Shown one piece after another: positions 11,864-22,513 of a DNA stretch of 64,000 bases; position 1 is the first letter of the stretch, and the number at the start of each line of letters is the position of its first letter. The notes under the pieces were generated by a model. The model searched no databases. It was not told where the DNA came from and saw nothing but the letters and a program-made list of their open reading frames with translations. This DNA comes from Elainella sp. Prado103 (GTDB lineage Bacteria; Cyanobacteriota; Cyanobacteriia; Elainellales; Elainellaceae), in contig JALOOM010000010.1 of NCBI GenBank assembly GCA_025454395.1, forward strand, positions 86,080 through 150,079, read 5' to 3'. Both the position numbers and the translations under genes were made by a program.

Positions 11864-12691
11864 CTAACGTTTCTGATCCGGTGCATCATCATCTAACCCC
11901 CAGTCTTCATCGTCAAGTGGATCGGGAGTCGGAGCCGGAGTTGGAGTTGGAGTCGGAGCAGGCGGCGTATAAGGCGGAATCAACACCCGATATTCAGCAT
12001 CGTAAACCTGTCCGCTACTGCGATCGGTCGGTTTAGGGGTAGGTTCTGGCGATCGAGGGGATCGAGCTGATCGAGGCGACTGGGGTTCAAAGTTGATTGG
12101 ACGATCCGGCCGCGATTCTGCCGCACGATTGCTACGGGGTGGGGTATAGCGATCGTCATACCGCTCGGTAGAAGAACGATCAACGGGACGATCAACGGGA
12201 CGATCAACAGGATAATCGGCATTAGGACGGCGAGCAGGTTCCTCTTCCCAATCATTCCAGGTGCGCTGCTCGGTGTCCCAGTCTTCCGTGGACTGACGAT
12301 CGGTTCCCCAACGATCGGCTGAGCCAGAACGCGGACTCGTAGCAGTGGGATTGGCAGCTCGAAAACCGGCCGTCTTTGAGGTTGGGCTGGCGGTGCGGCC
12401 GGTGCGGCTAGTCGGATCGGGCGATCGTCCTTCTCGGTCACTCCAAGGCGATGGATCCGCTGTGGATCGCTGGTGAGATTTCCGTACGGCAAACCGCTTC
12501 GAAATGCTAAAAAATCCACTTAACAGAAGGGTGGTCAAACTGCCTGCCGCCAAAGCTCCCAAAACCCAAACCGCCAGAGGTAAAGCCTGGGTTCGTACTC
12601 CCAAAATGACAAGTGCGATCGGTGAGAGGTTTTGCAACGCAAATGCCCCGACCCCGACGGTAATCACTAACAGCAATATGACCCTGATCAT
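11864..12691 (-). CDS. LapA-like (DUF1049) membrane protein with long disordered tail
   Basis: 275 residues. The first ~65 residues contain two transmembrane helices separated by a short loop (MIRVILLLVITVGVGAFALQ; AVWVLGALAAGSLTTLLLSG), the pattern of the LapA/DUF1049 domain linked to envelope assembly in other bacteria. The remaining 200 residues are hydrophilic, rich in Arg, Asp, Pro and Ser, and look disordered. They include the tandem PVDRPVDRPVDR (12-bp DNA unit) and a TPTPTPAPTP stretch. The C-terminus is acidic (DDEDWGLDDDAPDQ). Function in cyanobacteria is unknown. The start ATG is at 12691, after a GGAGAGC ribosome site. Confidence 0.75.
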   Translation of the reverse strand: MIRVILLLVITVGVGAFALQNLSPIALVILGVRTQALPLAVWVLGALAAGSLTTLLLSGFFSISKRFAVRKSHQRSTADPSPWSDREGRSPDPTSRTGRTASPTSKTAGFRAANPTATSPRSGSADRWGTDRQSTEDWDTEQRTWNDWEEEPARRPNADYPVDRPVDRPVDRSSTERYDDRYTPPRSNRAAESRPDRPINFEPQSPRSARSPRSPEPTPKPTDRSSGQVYDAEYRVLIPPYTPPAPTPTPTPAPTPDPLDDEDWGLDDDAPDQKR

Positions 12692-12981
12692 CGGTACTGC
12701 TCTCCTTGTAACCTCACGGGTGCTCCTTGACGACAGCAGGCTAGTCTTAAGCCAGTCTTAAGTTTGATGCTTATTGGCTCTCTGTGATCTGCCCTTGACT
12801 TGCCTCTGACTTGCCTCTGACTTGCTTCCGACTTGCCTCTGACTTGCTTCTGACTTGCCTCTGACTTACCCCTGACTTGCCGTTTACTTGCCGTTTACTT
12901 GCTCTTGACTTGCTCTTGACTTGCTCTTGACTGGGCTCCTCTTTCAGCGATCGGTTTGAGTGACCCGCTTCACTGAAGCGA
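12692..12981. repeat. Spacer dominated by degenerate 12-bp tandem repeats
   Basis: About 12 imperfect copies of CTTGCCTCTGAC-like 12-mers fill 12792-12932, drifting to CTTGCTCTTGA at the right end. No gene is supported here. The left part (12692-12790) should hold the promoter of the LapA-like gene. Confidence 0.85.
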
Positions 12982-13809
12982 TCATCCCTGCTCAGATTCT
13001 GATTGACTCGTTTCTGATTGACTCGTTTCTAATTGACTCGTTTCTAAATGACCCGTTTCTAAATGACCTGTCTCTAAATGACCCTGCCACCGCTTGAGAG
13101 GCACACAGTCAATCTCAAACTGATCGAGCGCACGAGCCACGACAAAATCGATCAGATCTTCGATCGACTGGGGTTGATGATACCAGGCTGGGATGGCTGG
13201 AACGATACGTGCTCCTGCTTCAGCCAACGTGGTTAAATTGCGCAGGTGAATTAAGCTAAACGGGGTTTCACGGGGAACAATTACCAGTTTACGCCCTTCC
13301 TTCAATTGCACATCAGCCGCTCGCTCTAGCAGGTCAGAACTCAGACCCGCCGCCAGTTTGCCGACCGTACTCATGCTGCAAGGCATCACCAGCATTCCGC
13401 GCGTCCGGAAGGAGCCACTGGCAATGTTAGCGCCCACATCGCCCCAAGGATGACAGCGGAGTTGGCCCCGATCGCTCACACCCGCCTGTTGCCGCCAAAA
13501 CTGCTCTTGCTGTAGCCCCTCGACGGGCATGCGCAGGTTTTCTTCTGCCTGCCACACCATATAGGTAGACTTGGAAGCCACCAGCTCGATCGCATAGTCT
13601 GCGGCCAGCAAAAATTTGAGGGCACGCACGGCGTAGATCAATCCAGAGGCTCCAGTAACCCCTAAAATCAGCGGTCGTTGGGCATGATTGACTGAAGGGG
13701 AAACTGAGGGATGGAGGGGTTGATCAGCCAGTTGATTGGTGGGTTGATCGGTAGGTTGATCGGTGGGTTGATCGGTAGGTTGATGGAAGGGCTGAGCCAA
13801 GGAAGTCAC
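12982..13809 (-). CDS. ubiX: Flavin prenyltransferase UbiX
   Basis: Makes prenylated FMN, the cofactor of UbiD-type decarboxylases, from reduced FMN and dimethylallyl monophosphate. The core (about residues 48-240) is recognisable from LILGVTGASGLIYAVRAL (FMN-binding GxTGASG), MLVMPCSMSTVGKLAAGLS and LVIVPRETPFSLIHLRNL. The usual UbiX length is about 190-210; this one is 275 because both ends carry tandem repeats: QPTD/QPTN at the N-terminus (12-bp DNA unit) and HLETG/LETSQ at the C-terminus (15-bp unit). The start appears to be GTG at 13809, because no Met or other start lies between the repeat and the core. It is 24 bp downstream of the RNase R gene. Confidence 0.93.
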   Translation of the reverse strand: MTSLAQPFHQPTDQPTDQPTDQPTNQLADQPLHPSVSPSVNHAQRPLILGVTGASGLIYAVRALKFLLAADYAIELVASKSTYMVWQAEENLRMPVEGLQQEQFWRQQAGVSDRGQLRCHPWGDVGANIASGSFRTRGMLVMPCSMSTVGKLAAGLSSDLLERAADVQLKEGRKLVIVPRETPFSLIHLRNLTTLAEAGARIVPAIPAWYHQPQSIEDLIDFVVARALDQFEIDCVPLKRWQGHLETGHLETGHLETSQLETSQSETSQSESEQG

Positions 13810-13833
13810 CGGATCTGGATAGCGTAATATTTC

Positions 13834-16236
13834 TTAATCATACGCTTCCAACTCATCCTGCCCATTGGTTTCTTCCAAATCTTCGTCCAGATTGAGGTCT
13901 TCCGACTCCTCTTCAGTGGCTTCGCTGCCGCCACCCACCGCCACCAAATCGATCTGCTGGCGGTAGTAGTCTACACTCTTCACCTGCACTTCTACCCGAT
14001 CGCCCAGCTTATATTGCTTGCGATTTTTGCGACCCACCAATTTTTGTTGGCGCGATCGATATTCATACCAGTCATCCTTCAACGAGCTGACATGCACCAG
14101 CCCTTCCACCAGCAGTTCCTCAATTTCCACAAAGAACCCATAGGACTGGACACCTGTAATCAAGCCGTGGAAGACTTTGCCCGTATGCTGCTGCATGAAT
14201 TCAGCTTTCTTCAAGCCTTCCAGATCAGATTCGGCCTCTTGCGCTAGTTTTTCCCGTTCGGTCAGATGTACGACCACGGCTGCAAATGCTTCTTCCAATT
14301 CGGTCTGCACTTCAGTGGGCAACACATTCCAGGTGATTTGGTCATGGCAAGAACTGTGGCGCAGATCCACTTTCTCCTTCGATCGAGTCGTGCGTCGATC
14401 GCGCCCATGCTCAAACAAAGCGTGCAGCACCCGATGCACCAGCAGGTCAGGATAGCGGCGGAGAGGCGATGTGAAGTGAGTATAGCCTTCATCAAGGGCC
14501 AAACCAAAATGCTGCCCAGGCGTGATGCTATACATGGCAGGCTTGAAGGTGGATAATAGCAGATAGGTCAGCACTTTTTCGGTTTTGGATTCTGCGAATT
14601 GATCCACCAGGTTTTGGTAATCCCGAGGATGAACTGAATCTTCCTGCTCTAAGCTGACATCAATTCCCATATTGCTCACGAGCTTCAGCAGTTCCTGCAC
14701 ATCACTGGGGTCGGGGGCGCGATGGATGCGATAAATGGCAGGCACTTGCAACGCCAATAGATGGGAAGCCACAATTTGATTGGCTAGCAACATTAGTTCT
14801 GTCACAATCGATCGAGCGGGCAGCAAGGAAGACACCACCATGGCTCCCAGCGCTCCCTCGTCGTCATACTGAAACTTGGTAGACAGGAATTGGCTCAGTT
14901 CTGAATTGGCCTCATTTGGGAAGATTTTTTCCGGTAAGTTCAGATCAAACGCGCCTCGTTGCAGCCGTTGGGTGCGAATCGCTTGGCTGAGGACAAAGAG
15001 CTGATCGAGCATTTCAAAAATCGGCACAAACTCTTGCAACTCATCCAGGGTAGGCAGGGGGTAAACCGGTGTCATGGCCTCTGGATCCGGATCCTCATGT
15101 CGCTGCACGATCGCTTGAGCTTGCTGGTAATCTAAGCGATGATCGACTTGAATTACGGTGGGCTGAAGTTCGAACTCCACCACATGCCCTTCATCGGTCA
15201 GGGTGAGCAGAACCGAAACCGCGAGCCGATCCTGCCCTGCCACAAACGAACAGCACTGATGGACTCGCTCAGGCAACATCCGGATGGCATTTTCACCCAA
15301 ATAAATCGAAGTGCCTCTTCTGCGGGCTTCGATATCCAGGGCCGAGCCTGGCGTAATGTAAGACGACACATCAGCGATATGAATGCCGAGCCGCCAGTGA
15401 CCGGCTCCCAGTGCTTCCAGGGTTAACGCATCATCGATCGCCGGGCCAGTCGGATTCGGTGGACCATCGATCGTAATTGTGGGCAAATGACGCAGGTCAA
15501 CCCGTTGCTTCAGATCGGCTCGCCGCAACTTAGTCGGTAGGTTTTTGGCTTCTTCCAACACCGAGTCGGCAAATTGGCGGGGCAGGTCATACTTACAGCA
15601 AACAATGTCGTATTCAGAGGCGGCTTCGGCATCACTCCCTAAAATTTGCGCCACTCGTCCTAAGGGGGGATTATTGCCTAAGGGATAGCGCACAATTTCA
15701 ACATGGGCCAGTTGATCAACGGCTTCGTCTAGATCAATGCCGTTTTCCTTCAGTTCGACTTCAAACAACAGCCGATCGTCTAAAGGGGTTGCCCGATAAC
15801 TGGTTTCCACTTGTTTGACGCGGGCCAGCACCGAAGCATTCGCCCGATCGAGAATCAAGCGGACTTCGCCTTCCGGACTGCGCCGCCGGGTTCCTTCTTT
15901 GGTGACTCGCACTAAGACCCGATCGCCATTCCAAGCCGTATTGAGATGGCTTTCGCGAATGTAAATATCTTCGGATCCTTCCACATCCTGGATGGCAAAG
16001 CAAAACCCCTTACTGGAACAGCGCAGCTTGCCCTCCACCACATCTTCTTCCACCAACCGGCGGTATTTGCCGCGTTCTCGGATCAGAATGCCAGTTTTCT
16101 CCAGCGCATCCAGGGCAATTTGAAGCAGGTGTTGGCTTTCCTCGGTCTTACAATTGAGTTTTTTCTCCAAGGCTTTTGGAGCAACCAACTTGTCATCTGT
16201 GAAGTTTGCTAGCAGTTCTGCAATCGAAAATTCCAT
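13834..16236 (-). CDS. Ribonuclease R / VacB family 3'-5' exoribonuclease
   Basis: RNB-family exoribonuclease that degrades RNA processively from the 3' end, 800 residues. Order: N-terminal winged-helix-like region, cold-shock OB segments, catalytic RNB domain from about residue 245 (IDDALTLEALGAGHWRLGIHIADVSSYI contains the metal-binding Asp cluster, and the motif GEGYTHFTSPLRRYPDL occurs here as DEGYTHFTSPLRRYPDL), and a C-terminal S1 domain (GKVFHGLITGVQSYGFFVEI). The acidic tail is rich in Glu and Asp. I place the start at the ATG at 16236 (MEFSIAELL), with GAGG 12 nt upstream. The longer frame would begin at a TTG inside that ribosome site. Cyanobacteria often have one such enzyme serving RNase II/R roles. 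Confidence 0.93.
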   Translation of the reverse strand: MEFSIAELLANFTDDKLVAPKALEKKLNCKTEESQHLLQIALDALEKTGILIRERGKYRRLVEEDVVEGKLRCSSKGFCFAIQDVEGSEDIYIRESHLNTAWNGDRVLVRVTKEGTRRRSPEGEVRLILDRANASVLARVKQVETSYRATPLDDRLLFEVELKENGIDLDEAVDQLAHVEIVRYPLGNNPPLGRVAQILGSDAEAASEYDIVCCKYDLPRQFADSVLEEAKNLPTKLRRADLKQRVDLRHLPTITIDGPPNPTGPAIDDALTLEALGAGHWRLGIHIADVSSYITPGSALDIEARRRGTSIYLGENAIRMLPERVHQCCSFVAGQDRLAVSVLLTLTDEGHVVEFELQPTVIQVDHRLDYQQAQAIVQRHEDPDPEAMTPVYPLPTLDELQEFVPIFEMLDQLFVLSQAIRTQRLQRGAFDLNLPEKIFPNEANSELSQFLSTKFQYDDEGALGAMVVSSLLPARSIVTELMLLANQIVASHLLALQVPAIYRIHRAPDPSDVQELLKLVSNMGIDVSLEQEDSVHPRDYQNLVDQFAESKTEKVLTYLLLSTFKPAMYSITPGQHFGLALDEGYTHFTSPLRRYPDLLVHRVLHALFEHGRDRRTTRSKEKVDLRHSSCHDQITWNVLPTEVQTELEEAFAAVVVHLTEREKLAQEAESDLEGLKKAEFMQQHTGKVFHGLITGVQSYGFFVEIEELLVEGLVHVSSLKDDWYEYRSRQQKLVGRKNRKQYKLGDRVEVQVKSVDYYRQQIDLVAVGGGSEATEEESEDLNLDEDLEETNGQDELEAYD

Positions 16237-16836
16237 GTAGCGATTGATCCTCAATACTGATATTAGACACCACTCGACGACTCAACGGCATCGATCCGGT
16301 CAGAAGCCATTCTGGAAAGCCTAAGCCTGAGCCAAAACCGATCGATCTCTCTCCCCACATGACTTGCACGTTACCTGCACATGGGTTTGCAGCTTACCAT
16401 TGCCACACAAAGCCGTTGTTCTGCTTTTTGAGGGGTACAGGGTACACCAGCTAGCTTCATGCGTCAACTGAACTGCTGAGGGCTGATCGCCTTACGAACC
16501 TTCCGGAATAAACTGTACTTCACAATCTGCAATTTTCTGACAATGAGCGGTTCTGAATCGCCAGAAAACAACCGAACAAAATCGGCAAGATACAGAATGC
16601 AGCCTATTCAGCCGTACAGCCTTACAAGCGCAACGAACACCAATCGAGTAGAAGTCGAGTAGATGATGCCTGGAGCAAGTGCCAAAATTGCGTCCATTCT
16701 CGCACTTTACTCATTCTATTAGCACTTTTTGTTGCAAAGCGGAAGATTTTCAGAGTTTTTGATCCAAATCGTATGATTTGTCTAGCCTCGATCGGGCGAT
16801 TTATCTGCGGAGTTGGATTTACCTGCGGAGTTGGAT
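16237..16836. other. Intergenic spacer between RNase R and PhoU genes
   Basis: 600 bp without a supported gene. It should carry the leftward promoter of the RNase R gene. A short 18-bp direct repeat (CTGCGGAGTTGGATTTA) sits at the right end, just beyond the PhoU stop. I see no tRNA, hairpin terminator or recognisable operator. Confidence 0.55.
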
Positions 16837-17490
16837 TTATCTCTGTCCTGTGACAATATATGCTACTCGCTTACCAATGTTGGTTGCGTGATCAGCCATG
16901 CGTTCTAAGTGACGGATCGCCAACACCAAGAGCACAATCGGCTCGATCGATCCTGAAGTCACTGGTTCTCGAACCAGCAGGTTATAAAGCGATTCATAGT
17001 CAGAATCGACGGCATCGTCTTTCAGCTTAATATCCAACCCAGATTCAGCATCCAGATCAACCAAAGCGGCCAGACCCATGGCTAGCATTGCTCGGCACCG
17101 ATCCATCATGATTTGCACCCGCCCGATATGCGGAGAGACGGGATAAGGAAATAATTTGACTGCAATTTCGCCAATATCTTCGGCATAGTCTCCAATGCGC
17201 TCTAAATCTCGAATCAGTTGCATCAGAGCACTCAATAAACGCAGATCCTTCGTGACGGGAGCCTGCATGGCCATCAAATTGACACAGTCTGCTTCAATTT
17301 GGCGGTAGAGGCGATCGATTTGTTTGTCTTGAAGCGCAACCTGACGAGAGGCATCCAAATCTCGATCGCAGAGGGCTTTCCGAGCAAGCCAACAAGAAGT
17401 CTCAACCAAGGCTCCCATCCGCAAGACATCATGTTGAACACGCCGAATTTGCCGTTCAAATTGAATACGTGTTGGTCTAAGCTCTTTCAA
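16837..17490 (-). CDS. phoU: Phosphate signalling complex protein PhoU
   Basis: Cytosolic regulator that links the Pst phosphate importer to the PhoR-type sensor kinase. 217 residues, the standard length, made of two related three-helix bundles. Each bundle has a metal-binding type motif: DLERIGDYAEDIGEIAVKL in the first and HLERMADHATNIGKRVAYI in the second. The start is TTG at 17490, supported by GGGGGAG about 9 nt upstream. It is not next to pst genes; the PstS-like gene of this window is 42 kb away. Confidence 0.93.
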   Translation of the reverse strand: MKELRPTRIQFERQIRRVQHDVLRMGALVETSCWLARKALCDRDLDASRQVALQDKQIDRLYRQIEADCVNLMAMQAPVTKDLRLLSALMQLIRDLERIGDYAEDIGEIAVKLFPYPVSPHIGRVQIMMDRCRAMLAMGLAALVDLDAESGLDIKLKDDAVDSDYESLYNLLVREPVTSGSIEPIVLLVLAIRHLERMADHATNIGKRVAYIVTGQR

Positions 17491-17998
17491 TAGAATGCTC
17501 CCCCTATCAAGTCACAGTCAGGTTTAATAATCAGGTTTAATAATCAGATTTAACAATCAGGTCTAATAGTCGGATCTAGATGAAGTCTAGATAACAATAT
17601 GGCAATTAAATTATCTGAAGATTGGCAAGCTGAGAATGAATTTCTGAACACTAATCATCGGTATTCGGCGATGGTATTTGGCGATAGTATTCGGCGATAG
17701 GAATAACTGATCAGCAAAAGCACCCTGAAATCAAGCACCCTGAGGGTTATAAGATAGGGTTGCTCGACAAAATTGCTAGATAGATCTGCCAGATAGATCT
17801 GCCAGATAGGGTTACAGGCAAAGATGAGAACGTGAAGGATGTACCTGAATCCTAATCAGACCAGCCTCTGAAATAAGTACTCTGGGAGATGCTTTCCTAC
17901 TCGTGATTCTCTCAAGGTGATTCTCTCAAGGCGACCCCCTTAAGGTATGCTTTGGTGACAATCTCTGCCAAAAACTGCTAGAAGCGATCGTCTGTCAG

Positions 17999-18055
17999 TT
18001 TTTGGATGTCAATTTATGGATGTCAGTTTTTGGATGTCAATTTATGGATGTCACT
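17999..18055. repeat. 14-bp tandem repeat, four copies
   Basis: Four alternating units of 14 bp (TTTTTGGATGTCAA and TTTATGGATGTCAG types), so the higher-order period is 28 bp. Intergenic. Confidence 0.85.
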
Positions 18056-18180
18056 TGGTCTGCCCCCAGTCAAACCCTCTAGCCTGATTGTTTGACTCAG
18101 AGCTGTTAATTTTGCGCTCAAACGGGTCACACACGCCTATTTTTGATTCTCACACCAGTCTTAATTTTGGGGTCGGAAGA

Positions 18181-18372
18181 GTTCGGAAGCTGATTGACTG
18201 ACAAATCTTTTCCCCTCATCCCTAAATCCCTTCTCCCACTAGGGGCGAAGGGACTTGCAATCAAATCCTGGTTCGAAAGCCCATCGCCCGCTCTGGGAGA
18301 GGGGTTGGGGTGTCGCTTGCTTCTGCGTAGCAGTGGGTAGTTTGAGTTTTGTCAGTCAATCAGGTTCGGAAG
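18181..18372 (+). mobile_element. MITE copy 1 (element 18190-18363) with 9-bp target duplication
   Basis: A 174-bp non-coding element bounded by perfect 16-bp terminal inverted repeats (CTGATTGACTGACAAA at 18190-18205 and its reverse complement ending at 18363). It is flanked by direct repeats GTTCGGAAG (18181-18189 and 18364-18372), the expected footprint of transposition. There is no transposase frame inside, so it must be moved in trans if active. The interior contains C-rich and G-rich stretches that can fold. A related copy lies at 51062 and an inverted one at 63837. Confidence 0.9.
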
Positions 18373-18603
18373 AGTACTGGACTGTAATCGACCTTACATC
18401 GACCTTACTAGGATCGACACTAAGATCGATCCCTGGATTGTGATCGATCCTCCTGGGATTGGCATTAGATCAGCAGATCAGCATTAGATTGGCATCGGCA
18501 CTGGATCGGCACTGGATTGGCACTGGCTTGTAAGCGATCCTGGATCACCACTAGCTTGGCACTGGATCGACTAGGCGAAACGACCTGCCATGACAACCCA
18601 GCA

Positions 18604-18706
18604 TCAGGCAAACCGTTACGTCAGGCAAACCGTTACGTGAGGCAAACCGTTACGTCAGGCAAACCGTTACGTCAGGCAAACCGTTACGTCAGGCAAACCG
18701 CGACGG
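18604..18706. repeat. 17-bp tandem repeat, about six copies
   Basis: Six copies of AGGCAAACCGTTACGTC with one C-to-G change in the second unit and decay in the last (CGCGACGG). It lies about 350 bp upstream of psaM. The unit is not a multiple of three, which fits a non-coding location. Confidence 0.9.
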
Positions 18707-19050
18707 ACTAGGTGGAATTTGATCGATCAGCAGCGATCGATCAGCCAGAAACGCCATCGATCGGCACTCCAGTTGATACCGTTAATGTAATTGCCAGTGA
18801 TCTCATCAGAATAACCTTAAAACTTCTATCTTGGCTGTTTTCTAGTTTGCAATCTGATCAGCCAGCGTCTTGGTGGGCAATCTGGGAGGCAGAACAAATG
18901 TTTTTTGTTGCATTATGTGACAAACAGTTCCACATTGTCAGGATTTGTCTGAAATTTAAGAAACGCTGGCACCTGCTTACTTCCAAATCTTTGGAGTGGG
19001 CGAAGCCCTACCGTTCATAACATTACATGACCTTAGGAGCCTTCTAAATC

Positions 19051-19146
19051 ATGTCTCTATCAGATACGCAAGTCTACGTTGCACTGGTGATTGCCCTCAT
19101 TCCTGCGGTGTTGGCATTCCGTTTGTCCACCGAGCTGTATAAATAG
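19051..19146 (+). CDS. psaM: Photosystem I reaction centre subunit XII (PsaM)
   Basis: 31-residue single-helix thylakoid protein of photosystem I, which sits near PsaI and PsaL/PsaB in the cyanobacterial trimer. The peptide begins MSLSDTQVYVALVIALIP and ends in the conserved RLSTELYK. Length and sequence fit PsaM exactly. The start ATG has AGGAG 11 nt upstream. It is monocistronic and isolated, with long repeat-rich spacers on both sides. It is too short to be caught by ordinary length filters. Confidence 0.96.
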   Translation: MSLSDTQVYVALVIALIPAVLAFRLSTELYK

Positions 19147-19779
19147 CATCCTCGCTCAACCTCAAGATCGATGTTCGATCGAACTTAGTTCGAGCAATTC
19201 AAGCAAAATGGGAGTCAGCCCTTGTCCAGGTTGGAGCATCCGATCAGGTCAGAGCTGGCTCCCTATTTTGATTGAGCTTCCAAGCCAATCGCGCATTGCC
19301 AATCCGTGATCGCCAAGCCAATCCGTGATCGCAAAATTTCAGCCGTCGATCAGTACGTCTGCTCCCCTGAGAAAGAGGGTAAGTGTGCAAGAATAATTTT
19401 CCAAGTCAGGGACAAGATCACTGCAAAATTCTGCGATTAGATAAAAAATTCTGAATAGCCAAAAAATTTGCGTGCAACTTGGGAAAAATGAGTTAACCTC
19501 ATTGCCTGTGAGTCAATTGATCTGCTGATCTGCAAGCAGGGTGATCTGCAAGCAGGGTGATCTGCAAGCGGTGATCGGTAAGTTAAGGTGGTCTGCAAGT
19601 CAGCTCGCTCATCGATACCTGTTCAACTGTCGGTATTTGTCAGTAAAATCTGTCAGCAAAACCTGTCAGTAAAACCTCAGTGAAACCTGTCGGCAATTGC
19701 CTGCACTCCTGATCGATCGCTCCCAGACGGTTATGTCTGTGTTATGTCTGTCCGTTGCTAGAGTAGGGCTGGATGATTT
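19147..19779. other. Repeat-containing spacer between psaM and the coiled-coil protein gene
   Basis: 633 bp with no supported gene. Tandem pieces include GCCAATCCGTGATCG (two copies near 19300), GGTGATCTGCAAGCA (about three copies, 19530-19580) and a GTCAGTAAAACCT-like repeat (19630-19690). The tract near 19440-19490 is A-rich. No strong terminator for psaM was found. Confidence 0.6.
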
Positions 19780-20220
19780 ATGAACGCGCAACCTCAACAC
19801 GACCCCACTGCCTATCAAGCTAATCGTCCTCCCAAGGTGCGGATGCGTCCTCGGCAGCGCCATGCTCCTCAACAGATCATCGCAGTGGAAGCGGCGATCA
19901 AGCTCAGTGTGAATTTGGTTTTGGGCGTAACCGCGATCGTGACTCTTCACAAGCTAATCCCGGTGAATTTGCAGCAACAAGCTGATTTGCAGCGGTTACG
20001 CGCTGAAGTGGCAGAGGCTCAGACCAAAGTAGCCGCCCTTGAAGAAGACTTCGATCGGCATTTTGACCCGCAGCAAGCACTCAACATCATGCAGGAGCAG
20101 AACATTCGCTTCAATCCCAAGCAACGTCAAGTGGTTTGGCTCGATCCAAAAGTAAAACAAGCGGCTGATCCCACCGCCGATCCGCTCCATCAGGCAGATA
20201 CAGCGGTTGCGGCTGATTAA
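19780..20220 (+). CDS. Single-helix membrane protein with coiled coil, unknown function
   Basis: 146 residues. A basic N-terminus rich in Pro, Gln and Arg (about residues 1-35) precedes one hydrophobic helix (about 40-60, KLSVNLVLGVTAIVTLHKLI). A heptad-like coiled coil follows (about 63-95, ADLQRLRAEVAEAQTKVAAL), then a polar C-terminus containing NIRFNPKQRQVVWLDP. The layout, small bitopic protein with a coiled coil after the helix, is like that of FtsB/FtsL-type proteins, but I see no sequence evidence for that identity. The gene is 235 bp upstream of acs in the same direction. I do not recognise the family. Confidence 0.7.
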   Translation: MNAQPQHDPTAYQANRPPKVRMRPRQRHAPQQIIAVEAAIKLSVNLVLGVTAIVTLHKLIPVNLQQQADLQRLRAEVAEAQTKVAALEEDFDRHFDPQQALNIMQEQNIRFNPKQRQVVWLDPKVKQAADPTADPLHQADTAVAAD

Positions 20221-20455
20221 TGCTGCTTGAGATAGCTCCCTAAAGATTGGGCAAAGGGATTGGGCAGAGGGATTGAGCACCTGGCCGATCGATCGCAACG
20301 AAATTTCAAACTTCCTTGTGATCCGCACCAGAAGATCATAGGGTTTTGATGGAATCTATTAGGCGATCAAACACGATTGCCTCGCTTCAAGTCGGACATC
20401 TTGCATGGATGTCTCAAAATTTGCGGTTTAATACGGCCTCTTTCTCAATCGACTT

Positions 20456-22426
<1,971 letters not shown>

Positions 22427-22458
22427 CACCAATTCAGCAGCCAATTCAACCATTTTAG

Positions 22459-22479
22459 GCGGGGCAACCCGCTTTTTTT
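22459..22479 (+). terminator. Rho-independent terminator of acs
   Basis: GCGGG, loop GCAA, CCCGC, then seven T: a compact 5-bp G+C stem with a tetraloop and a T run, starting 33 bp after the acs stop codon. Confidence 0.92.
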
Positions 22480-22513
22480 ATGTAAACGCGATGAATGCAG
22501 TTTTGCACCCTCC

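Larger units (their letters stand above)
17491..19050. other. 1.56-kb repeat-rich gene desert upstream of psaM
   Basis: No convincing protein gene. It holds several short tandem arrays, the first complete MITE copy (18190-18363) and the upstream region of psaM. Small repeats include a 10-bp AATCAGGTTT-type repeat near 17520, GCCAGATAGATCT near 17790, a 14-bp pair TGATTCTCTCAAGG near 17900, a 14-bp array at 17999-18055 and GATCGGCACTGGATT-like repeats at 18380-18560. Confidence 0.7.

Noticed and set aside
12792..12932. CRISPR-like regular repeats
   Set aside because: Units are contiguous with no unique spacers of constant length and no cas genes; it is a plain tandem repeat. The same applies to the other arrays.
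16837..17490. PhoU as part of a pst operon
   Set aside because: No pst genes flank it; the PstS-like gene in the window is 42 kb away.
18260..18285. TTCGAAAG with flanking G/C, resembling a tRNA T-arm
   Set aside because: It is part of the MITE interior, occurs at all copies, and no acceptor or anticodon arms can be formed.
18255..18443. A 62-codon rightward frame
   Set aside because: It lies almost wholly inside MITE copy 1 and its flank; no protein similarity or ribosome site.
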